From an uncultured bacterium (GTDB lineage: Bacteria; Bacillota; Clostridia; Lachnospirales; Lachnospiraceae), in the NCBI GenBank assembly GCA_937893485.1, contig CALBJL010000052.1:1-16646 (forward strand): a stretch of DNA of 16,646 nt, read 5' to 3'. Under the pieces are notes generated by a model. That model worked only from the letters and a program-made list of their open reading frames with translations, was not told the origin of the DNA and did no database searches. A program made the translations under genes and the position numbers. Positions 6,165 through 12,073 of this stretch are shown piece by piece (the first letter of the stretch is position 1; every line of letters starts with the position of its first letter).

Positions 6165-6923
6165 GTGGGGGCTTATAATGTGGTATTATATCATTATCTG
6201 GACGGCAAACAACAAGCGCGGTTTTATAAGCGTGCCGTACATACCGGATATAAAAGAAATGAATCTTTTCTGGAACATGAAAAAAAAGAACGGACTGAAT
6301 ATGAGATAAAAAGAAGTGTTGAACAGTCTATGAACCGTACAAAAAAGACAATTTATGAAATAGCAAGATGTAATTATTGGCAAGTTTTTGTTACATTCAC
6401 CTTGAATCCGGTACTTATAGACCGGACAGATTATGATGTAATAGTACCTACTTTACATGAATGGATTCGGAAAATGAAACGCGATTTTGCACCGGATTTA
6501 AAATACATCCTTGTGCCGGAATTGCATAAAGATGGCGTGTCTTATCATTTTCACGGACTGCTTGCTAATATGGGTGAAATGCCTTTGTTAGATTCCGAGC
6601 ACATAGACCGAAAGGGGCGTATTGTCTACAATCTGCCTACATACGTGTATGGATGGTCTACTGCTACTATCGTATCTAACAATGCGGCTGTCTGCTCATA
6701 TATTACAAAATACATCACTAAAGAATTGACCAGTGTTACCGCCGGAAAGAAACGTTACTGGGTATCAAAAAATGTTGATCGACCTAAGAAATCATATTTT
6801 TACATGTCGGATGATGATGTAAACAATACAATCGATTCATTAACAGAAAATATTGTCTATTCAAAAACATTGGAAGTAAAGCATATTTCTCAGGCTATCC
6901 GGTATTTAGAACTAGAAGATTGA
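6165..6923 (+). CDS. HUH-family rolling-circle replication initiator, Rep (252 aa)
   Basis: Nicks the phage origin and starts rolling-circle synthesis. All three HUH motifs are visible: motif 1 FVTFTLN (residues 75-81), motif 2 with metal-binding HFH (128-130), and motif 3 SYITKYITK with two tyrosines (179 and 183) three residues apart. This two-Tyr YxxxY pattern is that of the phiX174 gpA / microvirus-like Rep superfamily rather than one-Tyr plasmid Reps. I chose GTG 6165 because GGGGG (6154-6158) lies six bases upstream. A TTG at 6138 would fall in the hairpin just before the gene. The gene follows the presumed origin, and its end lies just before an operator-like palindrome. Rep identity is firm; the start is probable. 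Confidence 0.88.
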   Translation: MGAYNVVLYHYLDGKQQARFYKRAVHTGYKRNESFLEHEKKERTEYEIKRSVEQSMNRTKKTIYEIARCNYWQVFVTFTLNPVLIDRTDYDVIVPTLHEWIRKMKRDFAPDLKYILVPELHKDGVSYHFHGLLANMGEMPLLDSEHIDRKGRIVYNLPTYVYGWSTATIVSNNAAVCSYITKYITKELTSVTAGKKRYWVSKNVDRPKKSYFYMSDDDVNNTIDSLTENIVYSKTLEVKHISQAIRYLELED

Positions 6924-6927
6924 AAAA

Positions 6928-6943
6928 GTTCAATCGCTTGAAC
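6928..6943. promoter_or_regulatory. Operator-like palindrome, copy 4
   Basis: GTTCAATCGCTTGAAC is exactly the reverse complement of copy 2 (1531-1546). It ends ten bases upstream of a good -35 box (6954), a position often used by activators but also compatible with repression. Confidence 0.6.
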
Positions 6944-6953
6944 CGTCTTTTGC

Positions 6954-6982
6954 TTGCCATGTATTTCCTATTGTTCTATAAT
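6954..6982 (+). promoter_or_regulatory. Phage promoter for gene 7004-7282
   Basis: TTGCCA (6954-6959) and a consensus TATAAT (6977-6982) are separated by 17 bp. This is the best promoter in the prophage and lies just downstream of operator copy 4. Transcription would start near 6989, immediately before the G-run ribosome site of the next gene. Confidence 0.75.
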
Positions 6983-7003
6983 TCTGTTGAGGGGGGTGAA
7001 ATT

Positions 7004-7282
7004 ATGGAATCAATGCAAGACCGTGTAATAAATGATATATCAGACGAATATGCAAAAGGTCACAGTTATACAGAGCAGTATGTTATAGCACATAACCGTT
7101 TTGTCGATTCTCTTTCGTTTGATGGTGATGATTCTTACAAGGTTTATAAACTCAAGCTAGATTATTTGAACGATTTAGCATTGAGGGAAATGCTATTGAA
7201 AAACGGCTATAAGGTGGATACTATCACAAATAAATATGTGATAGACAATTCAAAAAAAAATAGCACTGGACAAACTTTATAA
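7004..7282 (+). CDS. Hypothetical phage protein (92 aa)
   Basis: The start is ATG 7004, behind GGGGGGT (6991-6997). An upstream in-frame ATG at 6920 would run through the operator and promoter and is rejected. The product is acidic, soluble and helical, with no membrane segment, cysteines or recognisable motif. It is the only gene between its own strong promoter and a strong terminator, so it is an independently controlled single-gene unit. Such isolated, operator-controlled small genes in temperate phages often encode regulators (for example antirepressors) or superinfection factors, but that is inference from context only. Confidence 0.7.
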   Translation: MESMQDRVINDISDEYAKGHSYTEQYVIAHNRFVDSLSFDGDDSYKVYKLKLDYLNDLALREMLLKNGYKVDTITNKYVIDNSKKNSTGQTL

Positions 7283-7286
7283 AAAT

Positions 7287-7344
7287 AAATCCCTTTTGCA
7301 AGGTTCGACAGACAACGCTTGACCTTTCAAAAGGGATTTTTTTT
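7287..7344 (+). terminator. Strong intrinsic terminator
   Basis: AAATCCCTTTTG (7287-7298) pairs perfectly with CAAAAGGGATTT (7328-7339). AAGGT (7300-7304) pairs with ACCTT (7322-7326) across a one-base internal loop on each side, and T residues follow. It isolates the gene at 7004 from the transposase gene; the A-rich left flank may also let it stop minus-strand transcription. Confidence 0.88.
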
Positions 7345-7378
7345 ATTTATAATCTCTGAATATAGGGGGTTATATGAC

Positions 7379-8416
7379 ATGAATGGAAAAAATCTGACGG
7401 AACGTGAACGTTATGAACTTGAAACATATTTGAAACTTGGTATGCGCAAGCCGGAAATAGCGCGGCGTTTGGGTTGTTGTCTGGCGACTGTATACAATGA
7501 AATAAAGCGCGGTAGTGTTGAACTGCTTAATTCGGACTACACGACACGTATTGAATATTGTGCGGACAGAGGACAGGCGGTAACTATGGAAAATCAGAAA
7601 AATAAAGGTGCATGTTTGAAAGCTAGATATAATACTGACTTGCTTAATGCTGTTAGTGATTTGATTGTCAATCATAAGTATTCGCCCTATGCCGTGTCCG
7701 TTGTGCTGTCTCAAAAAGTGGCATTGTACGGCGTGACATTATGCGAAAAAACAATTTATAATTATGTGTATCGTGGTCTGATACCGGATGCTAAAAAATC
7801 GCATTTGCCATACCATAAAGCCGCACGGAAAAATAAGTCTGTTCGTTCACGTATTTCATTAAATAACATCATGGGTAATTCTATCGAAAAGCGACCGGAG
7901 CACATCAACAAGCGGCAATCTGACGGACATTGGGAAATGGACACGGTAGTGTCTGGACAAAAGAAATCTAAAACGTGTTTACTGGTTCTTACGGAACGCA
8001 AGACAAGGGAAGAAGAAATTTATAGGATGCCGGATAAATGCGCATGCTCTACAGTTGCGGTATTAGATAGCATTGAAAAATCCATTGGTTCAGATGCTTT
8101 CCGACAGCGTTACCAGTCTATTACATCTGACAATGGAGTTGAATTTTTAGACAGTGATGGTATATCTATGTCATGCATTGATAATAAACCACGAACCGCC
8201 TACTATTACTGCCATCCCTATTGTTCATCCGAACGCGGCTCTAATGAAAATGCAAATAAATTGATTCGCCGGTGGGTTCCTAAAGGTTCTGACATATCTC
8301 AATATACAGATGCGCATATTCAGCAAGTTGCAGACTGGTGTAATAATTATCCGCGCCGGATGTTTGGCGGCCTATCTGTCAAACAGCATAACAAATTGAT
8401 TCAAGCGCGGCAATGA
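7379..8416 (+). CDS. IS30-family DDE transposase, probable phage integrase (345 aa)
   Basis: N-terminal helix-turn-helix (about residues 5-45: LTERERYEL, then KPEIARRLGCCLATVYNEIKR) as in IS30-family enzymes. The catalytic triad is D188 (HWEMDTVV), D251 (SITSDNGVEF) and E285 (SSERGSNEN), giving the DD(33)E spacing of the family; the C-terminal NYPRRMFGGLS segment is also typical. ATG 7379 follows AGGGGGT, the same style of ribosome site as the other phage genes. I find no terminal inverted repeats directly flanking the gene, so it is not a simple inserted IS. It is intact and sits next to attR. Spiroplasma SpV1-type filamentous phages also carry IS30-like transposases. Use as the integration enzyme is inference. 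Confidence 0.92.
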   Translation: MNGKNLTERERYELETYLKLGMRKPEIARRLGCCLATVYNEIKRGSVELLNSDYTTRIEYCADRGQAVTMENQKNKGACLKARYNTDLLNAVSDLIVNHKYSPYAVSVVLSQKVALYGVTLCEKTIYNYVYRGLIPDAKKSHLPYHKAARKNKSVRSRISLNNIMGNSIEKRPEHINKRQSDGHWEMDTVVSGQKKSKTCLLVLTERKTREEEIYRMPDKCACSTVAVLDSIEKSIGSDAFRQRYQSITSDNGVEFLDSDGISMSCIDNKPRTAYYYCHPYCSSERGSNENANKLIRRWVPKGSDISQYTDAHIQQVADWCNNYPRRMFGGLSVKQHNKLIQARQ

Positions 8417-8433
8417 TTAAATCAAACCAATGG

Positions 8434-8494
8434 CAATAAAACGCGCCTTTTTACCCTCCGCGGAGCGGAGCGAAAATAAAAGCGCGTCTTATTG
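8434..8494. other. Long hairpin downstream of transposase gene
   Basis: CAATAAAACGCGC-CTTTT (8434-8452) pairs with AAAAGCGCGTCTTATTG (8478-8494), a ~17-pair stem with one mismatch and one bulged C. The loop contains the palindrome CTCCGCGGAG (8456-8465). It could terminate transposase transcription in either direction, though the T-run is weak, or be a DNA element used in phage replication or packaging. Confidence 0.55.
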
Positions 8495-8504
8495 TTGTGC
8501 AATT

Positions 8505-8535
8505 TTTACAATTAAATACTAGGTTTTAGTATAAT
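8505..8535 (+). promoter_or_regulatory. Weak promoter candidate near right end of prophage
   Basis: TTTACA (8505-8510) and a consensus TATAAT (8530-8535) are 19 bp apart, longer than ideal. In the circular phage it would point into the first phage gene (141); in the prophage it points across attR toward the host gene at 8702. Only the -10 is convincing. Confidence 0.35.
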
Positions 8536-8600
8536 TTATTCTATTTTTTTGTGCAACTTGCTGTTTTTGGATAAAATTCTAAATTTCTCTTGCAATTTTC

Positions 8601-8616
8601 ATATTTTTTCACAAGA
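8601..8616 (+). repeat. attR core: 16-bp direct repeat
   Basis: Second copy of ATATTTTTTCACAAGA, identical to 60-75. It sits 184 bp after the transposase stop and 17 bp before the -35 box of the host promoter at 8634, marking the right end of the prophage. Confidence 0.65.
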
Positions 8617-8633
8617 TTTTTATGGTGCGAAAA

Positions 8634-8663
8634 TTGACACTCTTATATAGGAAATGCTATACT
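8634..8663 (+). promoter_or_regulatory. Host promoter for the YesL-like operon
   Basis: TTGACA (8634-8639), 18 bp, TATACT (8658-8663). It lies just outside attR and reads right into the gene at 8702, so the prophage inserted without destroying it, though it replaced the DNA upstream of the -35. Confidence 0.8.
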
Positions 8664-8701
8664 AAAATGAATTATTTTAAATTACGAAAAGAGGATAAAA
8701 A

Positions 8702-9352
8702 ATGGCAGGTTTTTTCAATACGGAAAATAAACTGTGGTCGGCAGTCAACTCGGCAGTAGATGCAATTTTACTGAATATCATGTGGCTGATCAGTTGTGTG
8801 CCGATCATCACGATCGGAGCGGCGACGACCGCCTATTATTATACGACGCACAAGGTGATCCGCAATCAGCGCAGCGGCATCTGGAAGGAGTACTGGTCAT
8901 CGTTTAAGGGCAATTTCAAGCAGGCGACAAAGACATGGCTGATCTTTCTGGTGGTATTTGCGATGTTCTATCTGGATATCAATATCTGTGCGCAGTATCT
9001 GAAAGCAGGCGAGAAGATCGGAACGATGGTGTATCTGTTTTACGGTCTGCTGGCGATTGCACTGATCTGGTTTGTGTTCGTCTTTGCGTATATGGCACGT
9101 TTTGAGGATACAATGAAAACGACACTTAAAAATGCAGCAGTCATGGCATTTACCAATCCGGTGAGCGCCCTGCTTGTACTGGCGATCACTGCGGTGGCGC
9201 TGTATGCGAGCTGGCTGTTTATTCCGTTCGTGTGGTTCATCCCGGCGGTTGCGATGGTATTTTTAAACCTCGTGATTGAGAAGGTATTCCGCAAGTATAT
9301 GACAGAGGAAGAACTGGCGCAGGAACAGGAAAATGACATGATGAGGAAATAG
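8702..9352 (+). CDS. YesL/DUF624-family membrane protein (216 aa)
   Basis: The ATG at 8702 follows AAGAGGA. The N-terminus (FFNTENKLWSAVNSAVDAILLNIMWLISCVPIITIGAATTAYYY) is the diagnostic start of the DUF624/YesL family. About five hydrophobic helices are visible (near residues 20-45, 78-95, 108-130, 150-170 and 172-190), with a charged, Glu-rich C-terminal tail. YesL-like proteins often occur with carbohydrate uptake or degradation genes, but the molecular function is unknown. Here it is the first gene after the host promoter and lies 15 bp from a DAHP synthase gene, an uncommon partner for a sugar-linked protein. It is the first host gene to the right of the prophage and appears intact. Confidence 0.85.
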   Translation: MAGFFNTENKLWSAVNSAVDAILLNIMWLISCVPIITIGAATTAYYYTTHKVIRNQRSGIWKEYWSSFKGNFKQATKTWLIFLVVFAMFYLDINICAQYLKAGEKIGTMVYLFYGLLAIALIWFVFVFAYMARFEDTMKTTLKNAAVMAFTNPVSALLVLAITAVALYASWLFIPFVWFIPAVAMVFLNLVIEKVFRKYMTEEELAQEQENDMMRK

Positions 9353-9367
9353 GTGAGGAGATAAAAA

Positions 9368-10402
9368 ATGTCAATGACAATTCATAACCGGCTTCCGGAA
9401 CCGGAGATTTTAAAGATGGAATATCCGTTGTCTGCGGAGCTTACGGATCTCAAGCGTACACGTGACGCGGAGATCAAAAAAGTATTCACCGGTGAGTCAG
9501 ATAAGTTTCTCGTGATTATCGGGCCGTGTTCGGCGGATAACGAGGATTCGGTGTGCGAGTATGTGAGCAGACTGGCGAAGGTGAATGAGGAGGTGAAGGA
9601 TCGTCTGATCCTCATTCCGCGCATTTATACAAATAAGCCGCGGACGACCGGCGCAGGCTATAAGGGCATGCTGCACCAGCCTGACCCGATGCAGGCACCG
9701 GATCTGTACAAGGGTCTGGTCATGATCCGTAAAATGCATATCCGCGCGATGAGCGAGAGCGGTCTGACAGCGGCGGATGAGATGCTGTATCCGGAGAACC
9801 GCAGCTATCTCGATGATATTTTATCTTATGAGGCGATCGGGGCGCGCTCGGTGGAGAACCAGCAGCACCGCCTCACGGCAAGCGGCATGGATATTCCGGT
9901 CGGCATGAAAAACCCGACGAGCGGTGATCTGTCTGTCATGCTCAACGCGATCAAGGCGGCACAGAATCCGGCTTCATTTATCTATCGCAGCTATAATGTC
10001 AGCACGAGCGGCAATCCGCTGGCACACTGCATTCTCAGAGGTTATGTGAACAGCCGTGGCGAGTGCCATCCAAACTACCACTATGAGGATATGATGCAGC
10101 TTTTGAAGGTATACAGACCCGAGGAGTTTGCCAACCGTGCGGTGATCGTGGATACGAACCATTCCAATTCCAACAAGCAGTACAAGGAGCAGATCCGTAT
10201 TGCGAAGGAGGTGCTGAACAACCGCAGACACAACGAGGAGCTGCGAAAGCTCGTTAAGGGCTTTATGATTGAGAGTTATCTGGAGGAAGGCAGTCAGCCG
10301 ATCAGTGACCATATGACTTATGGTAAATCAATCACAGATCCGTGTCTTGGCTGGGAAGATACAAGGAGACTGATCGATACGATAGCAGAAATGAGTGTGT
10401 AA
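9368..10402 (+). CDS. aroF: 3-deoxy-7-phosphoheptulonate (DAHP) synthase, type I (344 aa)
   Basis: Condenses phosphoenolpyruvate and erythrose 4-phosphate, the first step of the shikimate pathway to aromatic amino acids. Family signatures are clear: IGPCSAD, PRIYTNKPRTTGAGYKG (PEP-binding region), GARSVENQQHR, GMKNPTSG, and DTNHSNSNK (metal/substrate region). The length matches the AroFGH-type (type I-alpha) enzymes, which are usually feedback-inhibited by an aromatic amino acid; which one cannot be read here, so the paralogue letter is nominal. ATG 9368 follows GTGAGGAG. The PucR-type regulator gene begins two bases after its stop, so the two are co-transcribed. Confidence 0.95.
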   Translation: MSMTIHNRLPEPEILKMEYPLSAELTDLKRTRDAEIKKVFTGESDKFLVIIGPCSADNEDSVCEYVSRLAKVNEEVKDRLILIPRIYTNKPRTTGAGYKGMLHQPDPMQAPDLYKGLVMIRKMHIRAMSESGLTAADEMLYPENRSYLDDILSYEAIGARSVENQQHRLTASGMDIPVGMKNPTSGDLSVMLNAIKAAQNPASFIYRSYNVSTSGNPLAHCILRGYVNSRGECHPNYHYEDMMQLLKVYRPEEFANRAVIVDTNHSNSNKQYKEQIRIAKEVLNNRRHNEELRKLVKGFMIESYLEEGSQPISDHMTYGKSITDPCLGWEDTRRLIDTIAEMSV

Positions 10403-10404
10403 TC

Positions 10405-11487
10405 ATGCAAAAAAAATTACAGCAGATATTGACGGAGCTGACAGTGATCTCAGATATCCGGTTTGCGCTGTACCGCACGCCGGAGGAATATGTGGCGGGT
10501 ACACTGCCGGAGGAGACCTGTGATCCGGTTCAGGTGGCACAGTTTTTTGCACAGGCGGCGCACGCAGAGCCGGTACTGACCGGTGATGGGGATGCGTATA
10601 CGGCATTTCCGGTGTGGGCGGTCAATGAGACACAGCTGCTGATTGCAGAGGGTGCATCTGCGGATGTATCTGTGTCCGGCAGAATGGCGGCGCACACCGT
10701 GCAGGTGTTTTTTGATGCGGTGCGCAGGGAACTGGACAAAAATGCGTTTGCGGCGGCACTTTTGGCGGGGGAGATCTCTGAGGGAGAGGTGTATAAGCTG
10801 GCGGGGCGTGTGAAATTAAAGGATACGCCGCGCGTGCTGTTTTTGTTTGAACTGGCACAGCCGCTCTCGGATCATACGGCGCTTCGGATGCTGGCGAGTC
10901 TGTTTGCGGACGGCAGGCAGGATCTGTTGTTTTTACAGGATGAGACCCATCTGGTCTGTGTCAAGGCATACGAGGGCGATGTCACACCCGAACAGGCGCA
11001 CGGATATGCGCTTTCGGCGGTCGATACGATCCTCTCTGAGCTGATGATCAAGACGCGGGTGGGCTACAGTACGAAAAAGCTGACGCTGGCAGAACTGAGG
11101 GATGCGCGTTGCGAGGCGGCTCTGGCGTTACAGATCTCAGGTATTTTTCAGGAGGAACGGGAAGTGGCTGCGTATTCGCGGCTCGGCATGGCGAGACTGA
11201 TCCATGAATTGCCGGCGGATCTGTGTGAGCTGTTTTTGCACGAGGTGTTCGGCGAGCATCTGCCCGATCAGGAGATCGACGAGGAGATGCAGGTCACGAT
11301 CCGGCTGTTTTTTGAGAATAATCTGAATATTTCGGAGACGGCAAGGCGGCTGTTTTTGCATCGGAATACACTGGTGTACCGGCTGGAGCGGTTTGAGAAG
11401 CTGGTCGGGCTGGATATCCGCAAGTTTGATGATGCGATGACATTCCAGATCGCGATGATGGTGTTGGCGCATTACCGGCAGATGTAG
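10405..11487 (+). CDS. PucR/CdaR-type transcriptional regulator (360 aa)
   Basis: Start chosen at ATG 10405, two bases after the aroF stop; an upstream in-frame ATG at 10342 lies within aroF. The C-terminal ~65 residues are a PucR-type helix-turn-helix: IRLFFENNLNISETARRLFLHRNTLVYRLERFEKLVGLDIRKFDDAMTF region, about residues 298-350. The middle (about 130-280) resembles the degenerate nucleotidyl-cyclase-like linker of CdaR relatives, and the N-terminal ~110 residues may sense a ligand. Such regulators usually respond to small metabolites. Its coupling to aroF suggests control of aromatic synthesis or of its own operon, which is inference. No membrane segment is visible. Confidence 0.85.
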   Translation: MQKKLQQILTELTVISDIRFALYRTPEEYVAGTLPEETCDPVQVAQFFAQAAHAEPVLTGDGDAYTAFPVWAVNETQLLIAEGASADVSVSGRMAAHTVQVFFDAVRRELDKNAFAAALLAGEISEGEVYKLAGRVKLKDTPRVLFLFELAQPLSDHTALRMLASLFADGRQDLLFLQDETHLVCVKAYEGDVTPEQAHGYALSAVDTILSELMIKTRVGYSTKKLTLAELRDARCEAALALQISGIFQEEREVAAYSRLGMARLIHELPADLCELFLHEVFGEHLPDQEIDEEMQVTIRLFFENNLNISETARRLFLHRNTLVYRLERFEKLVGLDIRKFDDAMTFQIAMMVLAHYRQM

Positions 11488-11520
11488 GGCGCTCGTATGG
11501 GATTTTTAAACTGAATAAGG

Positions 11521-11957
11521 GGTCGCAGCTCCCGCAAGCATATCTGTTTTGCTTTCATTGCACGAACCATTCCGATGAGCCTCCGCAAAGCAAATTTGTG
11601 TCAGCAAAGGCTTCCACAATTTGGAGTCTCATCTCCATCGTGCAAAGGCAGCAAAATCAGATATGTCTTTGCTCGCGCTGCTACGTTATGAATGGCAATC
11701 CCGCAACTTCTTCGTAACGTGGATGGCTGCGGGTGCAACTGTTCCCGGCAGATGCGACTTTTGTCCGGCGAAGTGCGAGCGAATTGATAACGATTCTCAT
11801 GTCATAACTGGAAGCCGCAGGCTATGTGTGCGAAGGACACATCGAGCCAAGGCTGAAGAAACAGCGAGGCACCGTCGGGCAATCGGAGCAGCCTGATCGG
11901 GATACGGTTGTGACCGCAGCCGCATTAAGAAAGATTTTGCTTGCGGGAGCTGCGACC
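11521..11957. repeat. 437-bp element bounded by 20-bp perfect inverted repeat
   Basis: GGTCGCAGCTCCCGCAAGCA (11521-11540) recurs as its exact reverse complement at 11938-11957. Inside, 11539-11665 folds into a long rod: CATATCTG/CAGATATG with TTTTGCT/AGCAAAA, then TTGCACGA (11558-11565)/TCGTGCAA (11638-11645), then GATGAG-CTCC (11574-11584)/GGAG-CTCATC (11623-11633), then CAAATT-GTG/CACAATTTG at the tip. Smaller hairpins follow, such as ATGTGT...ACACAT near 11825-11845. No credible gene is present. A non-autonomous mobile element (MITE-like) or a large structured RNA are the main possibilities. It fills most of the gap between the PucR-type gene and ispF. Confidence 0.65.
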
Positions 11958-11992
11958 ACATAAAAAAGATTTCGTATGAAGAAACTGCGACC
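11909..11992 (+). repeat. Degenerate tandem repeat at right edge of the element
   Basis: Two related ~40-base units overlap the right inverted repeat. Each begins with a GACCGCAGCC- or GCTGCGACCA-like motif, is followed by an A-rich stretch with AAGATTT, and the second ends at ACTGCGACC (11984-11992). A further CGCAGCC appears at 12041. The CTGCGACC word thus recurs through the ispF leader, as if repeat copies had accumulated there. Confidence 0.4.
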
Positions 11993-12032
11993 TTATACGG
12001 GAGGTTTGCAGTTCACTGGTAATAAATGAAAA

Positions 12033-12063
12033 AGGAGGATCGCAGCCCGCATATGTGGCTGCG
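12033..12063 (+). promoter_or_regulatory. SD and hairpin in the ispF leader
   Basis: A strong AGGAGG (12033-12038) is followed by a perfect 7-bp stem CGCAGCC (12041-12047)/GGCTGCG (12057-12063) with a nine-base loop. The family-conserved ispF start (ATG 12074) is too far from the SD in linear distance, 35 bases, but only about 12 bases if the hairpin forms. The alternative ATG at 12053 lies in the loop, 14 bases from the SD. Confidence 0.45.
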
Positions 12064-12073
12064 GATAGAAAAT

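Larger units (their letters stand above)
60..8616. mobile_element. Inovirus (filamentous phage) prophage
   Basis: The element is bounded by 16-bp exact direct repeats and holds a full set of filamentous-phage functions, all on the + strand. These are an HUH Rep, an ssDNA-binding candidate, a major-coat candidate followed by a terminator, a pIII-like adsorption protein, a pVI-like protein and a Zot/pI ATPase. The order coat-terminator-pIII-pVI-pI matches the Ff phages. Hairpin-rich non-coding regions at 1922-2093 and 6039-6149 are suitable for packaging and replication. An IS30-type transposase sits at the right end. No gene appears broken, so the phage may be functional. The AT-rich composition contrasts with the host genes to its right. 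Recognition of the phage type is firm; the exact ends rest only on the repeat. Confidence 0.9.

Noticed and set aside
11621..11896. 91-aa open frame inside the inverted-repeat element
   Set aside because: No ribosome site and the frame runs through the paired arms of the rod-like hairpin; composition is not protein-like.
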